64,000 bases of DNA from Serratia proteamaculans (GCF_008830365.1 NZ_WBKI01000002.1:310001-374000); one strand, 5' to 3'; counted from the stretch's first letter, positions 16,541 through 25,765 are shown. Notes: a model not told the origin generated them from the sequence alone. Numbers and translations are program-made.

Positions 16541-18247
16541 TTATCCCGGAAACTCCAGCGCGCCAGTCAGATCGCCCAGCGGTTTCTGGCTGCGCGCCGC
16601 CATTGCCTTATCCCGTTCCGTTAGCCCGTCCAGCGGCGGCAGATCAAACACCCGGCTGATTAATCGCAAAATTGACCCGGTGTCGTACACCTCATGGTCA
16701 ACGTAGCCTTTGCGGGCGAATGGCGAAACCACCAACGCCGGGATACGTGAGCCTGGGCCCCAACGATCGCCCTGCGGAGGGGCCACATGATCCCACCAGC
16801 CGCCGTTCTCATCGAAGGTAATCACCACCACGCTATTTTCCCACTGCGGGCCGTTGCGCAGGCTGTTGATGATATGGGCGATATGGCGGTCGCCGGCTTC
16901 CACATCGGAATACCCGGCGTGCATATTAAGGTTGCCCTGCGGCTTGTAGAACGCCACCGGCGGTAAAGTGCCCGCCTCCACCGCGGCCAAAAATTTATTG
17001 CTGCCGGTTGAATCGCCAATACCGCCGTCACGTAAATGCGCCTCGCGTGCCTGTGGATTGCCCGGCCCCAGATTTTCGAAATAGTTGAACGGCTGATGGT
17101 GATACTGAAAGTCTGGCGCACCGGGGAAATCACCCTGATCCTTGCGGTTGTCCAGCGCGTATTGCCAACCCCCGGCGTACCATGCCCAGTCGATCCCCTT
17201 CTGACTGAGTAAATCGCCGATGTGCGGGTGTTTCTGCGGCGGCATCACGTTGGGCATGGTAGCGTCCGCCAGCGTCGGATCTTTCTCATCCTGAGTCCAC
17301 GACGGCCAGTACGGCGGTGCCATGGTGTTGACCGCATAGCCGTCCGGCGTCAGCAGGCTCTTGCCAAACAGCGGGATACCAAACGAAGCGCTGACCGGCG
17401 AGTCGCCCAACGGCTTCAGGCGCGAGTCCGTCACGTCATCGCTTTCAAGCAAGGCAATGCCGTCTTTGGCGACTGAGTTTTGTACCTCGGGGTAAAACGG
17501 CGGGCGGGCGCAAATCAGATACTGGTGATTCAGGAAGGAGCCGCCAAACGCCCCCTGGAAGAAGTTATCGCACAGGGTAAATTCCTGCGCTAAGGTCCAC
17601 AACCGCAGGTTGTAAGCACCGTCACCGTAATAACCCATGGTCAGGGCACCGGAATCGGCCCAGGCAACAAACTTGTCGTTTTTACCGCCGTTAATCTGCA
17701 TCTGGTTTTGATAAAACACATGCCACAGATCGCGCGTGACCACGCCGTGCGGCAAATTCTCGCCCTGCGGCCCGGTCAACACAAACGGCTGATTCGGTAA
17801 TTGATTGGTGAATACTGCGTCTTCGTCGATTTTGTAATTAACATGCCCGACTTCCTGCTCTTTTGGCACCAGGCCTTTCCAGATCGGTGGCAAAGAATCC
17901 AGTAGCTTATCGTCACGATCGCGCTGCTGGTACTCCTCCGGCTTAAGTGCCGACAGCGGTTTTTCTACTCCGGGGAAATTGGCGAACAAGTTGTTGAAAC
18001 TGCGGTTTTCGGCGTAGATTACCACTACATTTTTCACATGACGCCGCAGCAGTGGGTTTTGTGCGCTGGTCGGCAAAGTGTTCAGTACCACTTTCTTGTT
18101 GCCGTCAGCCGCGGCCCTGGCCAACGGCGCAATCGAGGCACCGACCCCCAGCACCGTCGCGCCTGCCAGAAAACGCCGACGCGCTGGATTGCTCGGCTGC
18201 TGCTGTTGCGCCGACGCCGGCAGATCCTTATCGGATTTATCGCTCAT
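16541..18247 (-). CDS. Acid phosphatase / phospholipase C family, Tat-exported
   Basis: 568-aa secreted phosphoesterase of the AcpA/phospholipase C superfamily. It begins with a twin-arginine signal ('ARRRFLAGATVLGVGASIAP'), so it folds in the cytoplasm before export. Catalytic-core motifs are 'YAENRSFNNLF' (nucleophile and metal region), 'NHQYLICARPPF', 'HAGYSDVEAGDRHI' and 'ITFDENGGWWDHVAPPQGDR'. The start at 18247 follows GAGGGA; an earlier in-frame ATG lacks a good site. It probably releases phosphate from periplasmic organic phosphates or phospholipids; which is not decidable here. Confidence 0.9.
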   Translation of the reverse strand: MSDKSDKDLPASAQQQQPSNPARRRFLAGATVLGVGASIAPLARAAADGNKKVVLNTLPTSAQNPLLRRHVKNVVVIYAENRSFNNLFANFPGVEKPLSALKPEEYQQRDRDDKLLDSLPPIWKGLVPKEQEVGHVNYKIDEDAVFTNQLPNQPFVLTGPQGENLPHGVVTRDLWHVFYQNQMQINGGKNDKFVAWADSGALTMGYYGDGAYNLRLWTLAQEFTLCDNFFQGAFGGSFLNHQYLICARPPFYPEVQNSVAKDGIALLESDDVTDSRLKPLGDSPVSASFGIPLFGKSLLTPDGYAVNTMAPPYWPSWTQDEKDPTLADATMPNVMPPQKHPHIGDLLSQKGIDWAWYAGGWQYALDNRKDQGDFPGAPDFQYHHQPFNYFENLGPGNPQAREAHLRDGGIGDSTGSNKFLAAVEAGTLPPVAFYKPQGNLNMHAGYSDVEAGDRHIAHIINSLRNGPQWENSVVVITFDENGGWWDHVAPPQGDRWGPGSRIPALVVSPFARKGYVDHEVYDTGSILRLISRVFDLPPLDGLTERDKAMAARSQKPLGDLTGALEFPG

Positions 18248-18417
18248 ATTTATCCCTCGCAAAATTCTTAACATGTTGATTTTTTATAAATTTATATAAG
18301 CGTCATTATGCTATGGCACAACTATGAACGAAATGTGACAAGGCCTGGCAGGTTAGCATTTGGCAACACTTTCGCGAACTTCGCCGCAGTTTTATTAAAA
18401 TCCTGCGACTTCACGGC

Positions 18418-18930
18418 TTAGCGAGCGTCGCGCTGCAGCATCAGAAACAGCAAGGCCAGCGTATTGGGCACCATGTACAGCATCGCCCCCAGTTGCACCG
18501 CTAGCGGGTTTTCCTTTGCCTGCCAGGCCATAAACCAGTCGCCTGCGACCACCATAAAACCGAGCCCCCACACCGCAATCGCACAGAGTGTGCCCAGCAT
18601 GGCCCAGGCTTTCCCCCTGGCAAAGGCCGCGTAAGGTTGGCGCAGATGTTTCAGCATCAACACCACACCCAGTGCAGCAGTGATACCGGCCACAGACTCC
18701 AGCACAGTGATCATCGCCAACCCGACCCGCCCGGCCCATTCTACGCTGACCGCGCGCCACATTAAGCCGGGAACCTGATAGGTATCCTGCATGGCAAGCA
18801 GCGGCCCCACGGCATGCCGGGCGGTACCAGCAAAATCGGCTGTATTGTTCAGCAGACTGAAGATCCCCCAAAGAGCCGGGAACAGTGACAGGACGATGCA
18901 ACCCAGACGCGACATAGTGATTTCGTTCAT
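18418..18930 (-). CDS. DUF2165 family membrane protein
   Basis: 170 aa with four predicted transmembrane helices (~10-28, ~65-90, ~110-130, ~145-165), consistent with the small inner-membrane DUF2165 family. Function is not known. It is transcribed divergently from the orphan parD and in the same direction as the phosphatase, about 170 bp away. Confidence 0.8.
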   Translation of the reverse strand: MNEITMSRLGCIVLSLFPALWGIFSLLNNTADFAGTARHAVGPLLAMQDTYQVPGLMWRAVSVEWAGRVGLAMITVLESVAGITAALGVVLMLKHLRQPYAAFARGKAWAMLGTLCAIAVWGLGFMVVAGDWFMAWQAKENPLAVQLGAMLYMVPNTLALLFLMLQRDAR

Positions 18931-19014
18931 AATTATCCCTAATTTATGATGATGTAAAAGCCAGAGTTCCTTGTATTGTTGCCACTTTAGGCTCCCCAGT
19001 TTTAACGTGCATAA

Positions 19015-19033
19015 TGTAAGAACTAATCTTACA
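19015..19033 (+). promoter_or_regulatory. Candidate ParD autoregulatory operator
   Basis: TGTAAGA-ACTAA-TCTTACA, perfect 7-bp arms with a 5-base spacer, directly downstream of a CATAAT -10-like hexamer (19010-19015) and 30 bp before the parD start. The position fits the autorepression usual for ribbon-helix-helix antitoxins. Confidence 0.55.
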
Positions 19034-19062
19034 ATGATTAAGAGAATAGCGGAGGGGAAAAC

Positions 19063-19314
19063 ATGGGCAGAACATTAACAGTGGATCTGGGTGAAGAACT
19101 GCGTACCTTTGTTGAAGGTCTGGTAGCCAGCGGCGACTACCGAACCCCCAGCGAAGTTATTCGTGAATCGGTGCGCACCCTGCGTGAGCGCACCGCCGCC
19201 TCAAAACTGGAAGAGCTACGCCGTTTGATCGCCGAGGGTGAGAACAGCGGGGACGCTGTGGAATGGGATCGTGATGTGTTCATGGCAACAGTGAAAGGCT
19301 ACATGAAAAAATAA
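19063..19314 (+). CDS. ParD-type (CopG/RHH) antitoxin without a toxin partner
   Basis: 83 aa. Residues 1-45 form the ribbon-helix-helix ('RTLTVDLGEELRTFVEGLV', 'YRTPSEVIRESVRTL') and the C-terminal helix/tail would wrap a ParE toxin. GGAGGGG precedes ATG 19063. In type II modules parE normally overlaps or follows within a few bases, but here the 31 bp to the urtE stop hold no ParE-like reading frame, so this is an orphan. Length and sequence look intact, suggesting it is still expressed as a DNA-binding or anti-toxin protein. Confidence 0.85.
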   Translation: MGRTLTVDLGEELRTFVEGLVASGDYRTPSEVIRESVRTLRERTAASKLEELRRLIAEGENSGDAVEWDRDVFMATVKGYMKK

Positions 19315-19345
19315 TTGCCCTTCCACTGCCCAACCTTATTGAGCC

Positions 19346-20044
19346 TTATATCGCCACCAGCCCGCGCACGCCGTCTTGCTCCATCGCGCTGCCTGCACCG
19401 CGCTGGACAATGCTGCCACGCGACATCACCAGATAACGGTCCGCCAGCTCGGCGGCGAAATCATAAAACTGTTCCACCAGCAGGATCGCCATATCCCCTC
19501 TTTCCGCCAGCTGTTTGATCACCGCGCCGATCTCTTTGATCACCGAAGGCTGGATCCCTTCCGTCGGCTCATCGAGGATCAACAACTGCGGTCGGCAGGC
19601 CAGCGCACGCCCTATCGCCAACTGCTGTTGCTGGCCACCGGAGAGATCGCCGCCGCGCCGATCTTTCATCTGCAACAGCACCGGGAACAGTTCATAGATA
19701 TGATCCGGTACCTTGCGGGCCTGACTGCCAGAAAAGCGCGCCAACCCCATCAGCAAGTTTTCCTCCACCGTCAGGCGACCAAAGATCTCACGCCCCTGCG
19801 GCACATAGGCGACGCCTGCCTGTACCCGCTGGTGCGGTTTTCTGCCGTTGAGGCTTTCGCCCTGCCAGCTGATACTGCCGCTCTTGGCCGGGATCAGCCC
19901 CATCAGGCACTTCAACAGCGTGGTTTTCCCCACGCCGTTACGCCCCAGCAGGCAGGTCACTTCGCCGATATGGGCTTCAAACGACAGGCCCCGCAAAATG
20001 TGGCTGCCGCCGTAATATTGATTCAGTTCGTTCACTTGCAACAT
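19346..20044 (-). CDS. urtE: Urea ABC transporter ATPase UrtE
   Basis: 232 aa, one of the two ATPases of the urea importer (LivF-like). Walker A 'GRNGVGKTTLLKCL', signature 'DLSGGQQQQLAIGRAL', Walker B 'LLILDEPTEGIQPS' and the H-loop region ('ILLVEQFYDF', Gln where a His is common, as usual in LivF/UrtE proteins). Last gene of the minus-strand urea operon, 8 bp after urtD. No terminator is evident before the orphan parD that it converges on. Confidence 0.93.
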   Translation of the reverse strand: MLQVNELNQYYGGSHILRGLSFEAHIGEVTCLLGRNGVGKTTLLKCLMGLIPAKSGSISWQGESLNGRKPHQRVQAGVAYVPQGREIFGRLTVEENLLMGLARFSGSQARKVPDHIYELFPVLLQMKDRRGGDLSGGQQQQLAIGRALACRPQLLILDEPTEGIQPSVIKEIGAVIKQLAERGDMAILLVEQFYDFAAELADRYLVMSRGSIVQRGAGSAMEQDGVRGLVAI

Positions 20045-20052
20045 AGCTGCTC

Positions 20053-20859
20053 CTAGCGCCCCAAATACACTTCGATCACCTGCTCGTCGGTCTGCACCTG
20101 CGCCAATGAGCCCTCCGCCAGCACCTGCCCCTGATGCAGCACCGTGACGTGGTCGGCAATGGTTTCGACAAACCCCATATCGTGCTCCACCACCATCAGT
20201 GAATGCTTGCCCGCCAGCGAGCGAAACAGTTCGGCGGTGTACTCGGTTTCAGCATCGGTCATGCCGGCCGCCGGTTCATCGAGCAACAGCAGGTGCGGTT
20301 CCTGTACCAGCAGCATACCGATCTCGAGAAACTGTTTTTGCCCGTGGGACAGCAACCCGGCGGGACGATGCCTTTCATGGCCGAGCCGCAAGGTCTTCAG
20401 CATGTCATCGATACGGTCGCGTTGTTCGCTGCTCAGTTTGGCCCGCAGGCAGGCCCATACCGACTTTTGGGTTTTCTGGGCGATCTCCAGGTTTTCGAAC
20501 ACCGTCAGCGCCTCAAACACCGTGGGCTTTTGGAACTTGCGACCAATGCCTGCCTGGGCGATCTGCATCGGATCCAGCGCGGTCAGATCAACAGTTTGAT
20601 CGTAAAACACCCTGCCGCTGTCCGGTCGGGTCTTGCCGGTGATCACATCCATCAGCGTAGTTTTCCCCGCGCCGTTGGGCCCGATCACACAGCGCAATTC
20701 ACCTACACCGATCTGCAACGACAGATCGCTCAGCGCACGGAAACCGTCGAAGCTGACGTTGATCTTGTCGAGTAGCAGCACCGGATCGGTTTGCTGACGG
20801 TATTTATCGGCCGGCAGCGGCTGGGTGAACAACTCTTCGGTCATTTGCAGCGAATTCAT
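20053..20859 (-). CDS. urtD: Urea ABC transporter ATPase UrtD
   Basis: 268 aa, LivG-like partner of UrtE. Walker A 'GPNGAGKTTLMDVITG', signature 'LLSHGQKQFLEIGMLL' (LSHGQ variant as in other UrtD), Walker B 'LLLLDEPAAGMTDAE' and His switch 'MVVEHDMGFVE'. ATG 20859 overlaps the urtC stop by four bases; a longer open frame running into urtC is not used. It binds the cytoplasmic face of UrtB/UrtC. Confidence 0.93.
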   Translation of the reverse strand: MNSLQMTEELFTQPLPADKYRQQTDPVLLLDKINVSFDGFRALSDLSLQIGVGELRCVIGPNGAGKTTLMDVITGKTRPDSGRVFYDQTVDLTALDPMQIAQAGIGRKFQKPTVFEALTVFENLEIAQKTQKSVWACLRAKLSSEQRDRIDDMLKTLRLGHERHRPAGLLSHGQKQFLEIGMLLVQEPHLLLLDEPAAGMTDAETEYTAELFRSLAGKHSLMVVEHDMGFVETIADHVTVLHQGQVLAEGSLAQVQTDEQVIEVYLGR

Positions 20860-21932
20860 TGTGATTTCCCTCTGCGCAGCAGGCCAATGACCCCTTTCGG
20901 CAGGAACAGCGTGACGATGATAAACATCAGGCCGAGGAAGAACTGCCAGTATTCCGGAATGGCCATGGTGAACCAGCTCTTGGCACCGTTGACGATACCG
21001 GCCCCCAGCAGCGGCCCCACCAGCGTACCGCGCCCGCCAAGTGCCACCCAGATAGCGGCTTCGATCGAGTTGGTCGGCGACATTTCGCCCGGGTTGATAA
21101 TGCCCACCTGCGGCACATACAGCGCCCCGGCCAGCCCACACAGCACCGCCGACAGCGTCCAGACAAACAGTTTGAAGCCTTTCGGATCGTAACCGCAGAA
21201 CGTCAGGCGGTTTTCCGCATCGCGTACCGCCGTCAACACCCGACCGAACTTGCTGCGTGCCAGAGCGAAGCCGATTGCCAGACTGGCAGCCAGTAGCAGC
21301 ACCGTGGTCAGGAACAGCGCCACCCGCGTGCCGGTCGCGGTGATCGGGAAGCCCAGTAGCGTCGTGAAACCGGTAAAGCCATTGTTGCCACCAAAGCCGG
21401 TTTCGTTACGGAAGAACAGCAGCATACCGGCGTAGGTCAACGCCTGGGTCATAATGGAGAAATACACCCCTTTGATTTTTGAGCGAAAAGCGAAGTAACC
21501 GAAGATAAAGGCCAGCACCCCGGGCACCAGCACGATCAGGCACAGCGCCCAGGCGAAATACTGGGTACCGCTCCAGAACCACGGCAACTCGTTCCACGAC
21601 AGGAAGGCCATAAATCCTGGCAGGCCATCACCCGCCGCCTGGCGCATCAGGTACATGCCCATGGCATAGCCACCGAGGGCAAAAAACAGCCCGTGCCCCA
21701 ACGACAGCAGCCCGGCATAGCCCCACACCAGGTCGAGCGCCACCGCCACCACCGCATAACACAAAATTTTACCCACCAGCGTCAGGGTATAAGTGGAGAT
21801 CGCCAGCGGATGGTCTGCCGGCAACAGCGCCAGAAACGGCATAATCAACAGCGCCAGCAACGCCAGCCCGCCGATGCCCAGCGCCAGTCGGGGTGCCTTT
21901 TGCACGCCGGTGACAGTCAATGGTTGGCTCAT
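20856..21932 (-). CDS. urtC: Urea ABC transporter permease UrtC
   Basis: 358 aa, LivM-type permease with about nine hydrophobic segments and the EAA-like cytoplasmic loop 'FGRVLTAVRDAENRLTFCGY'. Forms the channel with UrtB. It shares one base with the urtB stop upstream and four with the urtD start downstream, so expression is coupled along urtBCD. Confidence 0.93.
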   Translation of the reverse strand: MSQPLTVTGVQKAPRLALGIGGLALLALLIMPFLALLPADHPLAISTYTLTLVGKILCYAVVAVALDLVWGYAGLLSLGHGLFFALGGYAMGMYLMRQAAGDGLPGFMAFLSWNELPWFWSGTQYFAWALCLIVLVPGVLAFIFGYFAFRSKIKGVYFSIMTQALTYAGMLLFFRNETGFGGNNGFTGFTTLLGFPITATGTRVALFLTTVLLLAASLAIGFALARSKFGRVLTAVRDAENRLTFCGYDPKGFKLFVWTLSAVLCGLAGALYVPQVGIINPGEMSPTNSIEAAIWVALGGRGTLVGPLLGAGIVNGAKSWFTMAIPEYWQFFLGLMFIIVTLFLPKGVIGLLRRGKSQ

Positions 21933-23512
21933 CAGTCGATCACCCTGCCCTTGAAGGCGAACAGTCCCTGAGGACGTTTTTGGATAAACAGCACGATCAG
22001 CGCCAGGATCAGGATCTTGCCCAATACAGCACCAATCTGCGGCTCAAGAATTTTGTTGAGGATACCGAGGCCAAAAGCCGCCACCACGGTACCGGCCAGT
22101 TGGCCGACGCCGCCGAGTACTACCACCAGGAATGAGTCGATGATATAGCCCTGGCCCAGTTCCGGCCCGACGTTACCCAATTGCGACAGCGCCACCCCAC
22201 CCAGCCCGGCAATGCCGGAGCCCAGACCGAACGCCAGCATATCGACACGGCCGGTGGGCACACCACAGCAGGCGGCCATCGCACGGTTCTGCGTCACGGC
22301 ACGCACGTTCATGCCGAGGCGGGTTTTATTCAGCAACAGCCAGGTGAGTGCCAGCACCAACACCACAAACAGGATCACCGCGATACGGTTCCACGGCAGC
22401 ACCAGATTCGGCAGTAACTGAATGCCGCCCGACAGCCAGGCCGGGTTGGCGACCTCGACGTTTTGCGCGCCGAACAGCACCCGAACGCCCTGGATCAGCA
22501 CCAGACTGATCCCCCAGGTCGCCAGCAAGGTTTCCAGCGGCCGACCATACAGATGACGGATCACCGTGCGCTCCAGCGCCATGCCAATGCAGGCGGTGAT
22601 GGTGAACGCCACCGGCAACGCCACCAGCGGATACAACGCCAGCCACTGCGGCGCAAACTGCTGAAACAGCCCCTGTACCAGATAAGCCGAGTAGGCACCG
22701 AGCATCAGCATTTCGCCGTGCGCCATGTTGATCACCCCCAGCAGGCCGTAAGTGATCGCCAGCCCAAGCGCCGCCAATAGCAGGATCGAGCCAAGCGACA
22801 GGCCGGTAAACGCCTGGCCAATCAGATCGCCGATCATCAGCCGGTGTTTCACGCTGGTCAGGCTTTTCAGCGCTTCGGCACGCACGGCGGCGTCCGGTTC
22901 ATGAGCGGCGTCGGTCAACGCCTGTAGCCGGGTTTGAGTTTCCGGCGCACCCGAACTGCCGAGCAGCTGCACCGCATTGAGGCGCACTTTGGCATCGGCG
23001 TCGGTCAGTTGCAGATTGGCCAGCGCGATGCTCAGCGCCTCATGCACCCGGCTGTCTTTTTCCTGTGCCAGGCGTTGGGTCAACAGCGGTAACTGGCTGT
23101 TTTGCGCCTCCTGCTGCAGGGCCTGCGCCGCCTGTAAACGCAGCGCCGGATCTTCACTGACCAGCCGGTGTGCCGACAGCGCGTTGGCAATCAGAATACG
23201 CAGCCGGTTATTCAGCCACAGCTTCTTTGGCGTACCGACCGGGGCAACGTTACCTTCCAGCGGCTGATAGCGATCTCCCTGCTGGATAAAGGCATGTTTG
23301 GCCTCGTCGATCACCACGTTTTCCTGCTTTAACGCCTGCAGTAATGGCAAACGCGCAGCATCCGGCGCGGTTGCCCACGCCTGCAATAATTTGGCCTGCT
23401 GCGTACGGTTGGCCGCAGCAAAGTCGTCGGCCAGCCCCGCCTGCGCGAACATGGGCAGGCAGCACAGCAATAACCACAGATGCCTGAGATGGCTTAAAGA
23501 TAAAAGTTTCAT
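21932..23512 (-). CDS. urtB: Urea ABC transporter permease UrtB with N-terminal extension
   Basis: 526 aa, LivH-type permease. Residues 1-~25 look like a signal peptide ('LLLCCLPMFAQAGLA'), and ~30-230 are an Ala/Leu-rich helical, HEAT-like exported domain seen in proteobacterial UrtB proteins. The membrane part begins ~235 with 'LSLGSILLLAALGLAITYGL' and 'INMAHGEMLMLGAYSAY', and includes the EAA loop 'LGMNVRAVTQNRAMA'. Separated from urtA by 63 bp containing a GC-rich hairpin. Confidence 0.93.
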   Translation of the reverse strand: MKLLSLSHLRHLWLLLCCLPMFAQAGLADDFAAANRTQQAKLLQAWATAPDAARLPLLQALKQENVVIDEAKHAFIQQGDRYQPLEGNVAPVGTPKKLWLNNRLRILIANALSAHRLVSEDPALRLQAAQALQQEAQNSQLPLLTQRLAQEKDSRVHEALSIALANLQLTDADAKVRLNAVQLLGSSGAPETQTRLQALTDAAHEPDAAVRAEALKSLTSVKHRLMIGDLIGQAFTGLSLGSILLLAALGLAITYGLLGVINMAHGEMLMLGAYSAYLVQGLFQQFAPQWLALYPLVALPVAFTITACIGMALERTVIRHLYGRPLETLLATWGISLVLIQGVRVLFGAQNVEVANPAWLSGGIQLLPNLVLPWNRIAVILFVVLVLALTWLLLNKTRLGMNVRAVTQNRAMAACCGVPTGRVDMLAFGLGSGIAGLGGVALSQLGNVGPELGQGYIIDSFLVVVLGGVGQLAGTVVAAFGLGILNKILEPQIGAVLGKILILALIVLFIQKRPQGLFAFKGRVID

Positions 23513-23547
23513 CAGATGTCTCGTCGCAATAGGGCATGGCTCAGTCA

Positions 23548-23569
23548 GCCCCCCGCCGTAACGGGGGGC
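23548..23569 (-). promoter_or_regulatory. GC-rich stem-loop between urtA and urtB
   Basis: GCCCCCCG-CCGTAA-CGGGGGGC, perfect 8-bp arms in the only sizeable gap of the urt genes. No T tract follows on the minus strand. Such intercistronic hairpins commonly protect the binding-protein message and keep UrtA in excess over the permease; that role is inferred. Confidence 0.55.
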
Positions 23570-23575
23570 CAGGCA

Positions 23576-24844
23576 TTACTTACCGCCTTTTACCGGGCTT
23601 TCCGACTTTTTGTCGTTGCCGGCAATGTATGGGCTCCACGGCTGGGCGCGTACCGGAGCATCGGTTTGCCACACCACGTTGAACTGACCGTTGCCTTCAA
23701 TTTCACCGATCATCACCGGTTTGTGCAGGTGATGGTTGGTGGCATCCATGGTCAGGGTAAAGCCCGATGGCGCGGCGAAGGTCTGCCCGGCCATCGCCGC
23801 GCGTACCTTGTCAACGTCCGTGGTACCGGCCTTCTCAACCGCCTGCGCCCACATGTGGATGCCGACATAGGTGGCTTCCATCGGGTCGTTGGTCACGGCA
23901 GTGGCATAGTTCGGCAGGTTGTGCGCCTTGGCATAGGCCCGCCATTCACTGACAAACTGCTTGTTGGTCGGGTTTTCCACCGATTCGAAGTAGTTCCAGG
24001 CTGCCAGGTTACCCACCAGCGGTTTGGTGTCGATACCGCGCAGCTCTTCTTCCCCTACCGAGAAGGCGATCACCGGTACATCGGTGGCCTTAATGCCCTG
24101 ATTGGCCAGCTCTTTGTAGAATGGCACGTTGGAATCACCGTTGATGGTGGAGATCACCGCCGTTTTGCCACCGGCGGAGAATTTCTTGATGTTGGCGACA
24201 ATGGTCTGGTAGTCGCTGTAACCAAACGGCGTATAGACCTCTTCGATGTCTTTATCCTGAATACCTTTCGAATGCAGGAAGGCGCGCAGGATCTTGTTGG
24301 TGGTACGCGGATAAACGTAGTCAGTGCCCAGCAGGAAGAAGCGTTTCGCCGATCCGCCGTCTTCGCTCAGCAGGTATTCCACCGCCGGGATCGCCTGCTG
24401 GTTAGGGGCGGCGCCGGTGTAAAACACGTTAGGCGACATCTCTTCCCCTTCGTACTGCACCGGGTAGAACAGCAAACCGTTCAACTCTTCAAACACCGGC
24501 AACACGGATTTACGCGATACCGAAGTCCAGCAGCCAAACACCGCCGCCACTTTGTCCTGGCTCAGCAACTGACGCGCCTTTTCGGCGAACAGTGGCCAGT
24601 TGGAGGCGGGATCCACCACCACCGCCTCGAGTTTTTTACCCAATACGCCGCCCTTGGCGTTAATGTCATCAATGGTCATCAGTGCCACGTCCTTGAGCGG
24701 CGTTTCAGAAATGGCCATGGTGCCGGACAGCGAACTCAGGATGCCGACCTTGATGGTATCGGCAGCCTGCACGCCCCAGGCCATCCCCATACCGATCATG
24801 GTGGCAGACAGCGCGAAAGCTTTTATAAAGTGACGACGTTGCAT
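23576..24844 (-). CDS. urtA: Urea ABC transporter substrate-binding protein UrtA
   Basis: 422 aa, periplasmic type-I binding protein. Starts 'MQRRHFIKAFALSA', a twin-arginine-like signal ending near residue 27 (VQA-AD). The mature part has the amide-binding hallmarks of UrtA/FmdD ('GILSSLSGTMAISETPL', 'VFGCWTSVSRKSVLPVFE', 'LLFYPVQYEGEEMSPNVFY'). It captures urea for UrtBCDE. It lies directly downstream of an ERIC element that separates it from the gntR-uca-atzF part of the locus, so it may have its own promoter or read through from upstream. Confidence 0.95.
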   Translation of the reverse strand: MQRRHFIKAFALSATMIGMGMAWGVQAADTIKVGILSSLSGTMAISETPLKDVALMTIDDINAKGGVLGKKLEAVVVDPASNWPLFAEKARQLLSQDKVAAVFGCWTSVSRKSVLPVFEELNGLLFYPVQYEGEEMSPNVFYTGAAPNQQAIPAVEYLLSEDGGSAKRFFLLGTDYVYPRTTNKILRAFLHSKGIQDKDIEEVYTPFGYSDYQTIVANIKKFSAGGKTAVISTINGDSNVPFYKELANQGIKATDVPVIAFSVGEEELRGIDTKPLVGNLAAWNYFESVENPTNKQFVSEWRAYAKAHNLPNYATAVTNDPMEATYVGIHMWAQAVEKAGTTDVDKVRAAMAGQTFAAPSGFTLTMDATNHHLHKPVMIGEIEGNGQFNVVWQTDAPVRAQPWSPYIAGNDKKSESPVKGGK

Positions 24845-24894
24845 AATTCAAACTCCTGATGTGTGTTAGAAAACCAACCTTCTTTTTAAAAAAA

Positions 24895-25023
24895 CCTAAC
24901 CCTATGGATTTCGAGTTGCAGCTAGGCGGCAAGGGCGGGAGTCCCCGGAAGCTTACTCAAGTAAGTGACCGGGGTGAGCGCCCGCAGCTAACAACGCTGC
25001 AGCTCGAAAGGCGACGGGTTAGG
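24895..25023. repeat. ERIC element, copy A
   Basis: About 129 bp, bounded by CCTAACCC / GGGTTAGG and largely self-complementary. The central part AAGTAAGTGACCGGGGTGAGCG (written as AAGTAAGTGACC + GGGGTGAGCG) matches the classic ERIC core at all but one base. It lies between urtA and the GntR gene and supplies the stop codon region of the latter (25019-25021). Confidence 0.9.
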
Positions 25024-25714
25024 GCTGGAGGCGTGCTTGATGCAACATATGTAAAGTTATTTTTCTGACCTCAGCCTTACTGACGGCAATATGGTTGCTG
25101 AGCAGCGTTTGCGCCTCCTCGGTTTGCTGTTGCAAGATTGCCCGCAAAATCGCGGCGTGTTCGTTATAGGTCGCCGCCACCCGGCTACCCTGAGTGAAGT
25201 CCAGCCGACGAATGATGCGGATCTTCTCGGTCAGGTCACGATGGATACGCGCCATTTCGCCATTGCCCGCCGCCTCCACCAGCGCCATGTGAAACTGCTC
25301 GTCGTGCAGCGAAACGGTCTTCCCGTCCTCAAGCCGCGGCTCGTCGATCCAGAAACTGCTGAGCGTCTCCAGTTGCAACGGCATTTCGCCCGCCAGCCGC
25401 GCGCACAGCCGTTTAACCGCCTCACACTCCAGCACGATGCGCAGGTCATACAGCTCCTCGAAGTAGGCAAAATCGAACGGCCGCACCTGCCAACCACTGC
25501 GAAAATGCACTTCGACATAGCCTTCGCGCTCCAGCCAGAACAACGCCTGACGCACCGGCGTACGGCTGACGTCCATGCGTAGCGCCACTTCGTTTTCGCT
25601 AAAGCGATCGCCCGGCAGCAGCTGAAAATCAAAAATGTCGTCCTTGAGCTGCAGATAGATGCGCTCCGCCAGCCCCTCCGGCCGCGCCTTGTTGCGGTTA
25701 TTGGTGATTTGCAT
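25019..25714 (-). CDS. GntR/FadR-type (FCD) regulator of the urea operon
   Basis: 231 aa. N-terminal winged helix at ~12-75 ('FSENEVALRMDVSRTPVRQA') and an all-helical FCD effector domain with metal-ligand residues in 'DLRIVLE', 'HDEQFHMAL' and 'YNEHAAIL'. It lies 51 bp downstream of urea carboxylase on the same strand and just before urtA, so it most likely senses urea, allophanate or a related compound and controls both halves of the locus. A matching palindrome lies at the head of the operon (31233-31250). Its last codons run into an ERIC element. Confidence 0.88.
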   Translation of the reverse strand: MQITNNRNKARPEGLAERIYLQLKDDIFDFQLLPGDRFSENEVALRMDVSRTPVRQALFWLEREGYVEVHFRSGWQVRPFDFAYFEELYDLRIVLECEAVKRLCARLAGEMPLQLETLSSFWIDEPRLEDGKTVSLHDEQFHMALVEAAGNGEMARIHRDLTEKIRIIRRLDFTQGSRVAATYNEHAAILRAILQQQTEEAQTLLSNHIAVSKAEVRKITLHMLHQARLQP

Positions 25715-25765
25715 CGCATTCCTCTCTGCGGGCGCTGCCTGCCGCGCCGCGACGATTAAAGATGG

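Noticed and set aside
19315-19518. A short plus-strand frame after parD as a candidate ParE toxin
   Set aside because: The translation is Pro/Arg/Cys-rich with no ParE pattern and lies antisense to urtE.
20860-21141. N-terminal extension of UrtD of about 94 residues
   Set aside because: It lies inside urtC in a different frame and has Gly/Arg-rich shadow composition; ATG 20859 overlaps the urtC stop as expected for coupled genes.
22977-23267. Plus-strand frames opposite urtA, urtB and uca, some of several hundred codons
   Set aside because: They are antisense shadows of GC-rich genes with atypical composition and no ribosome sites.
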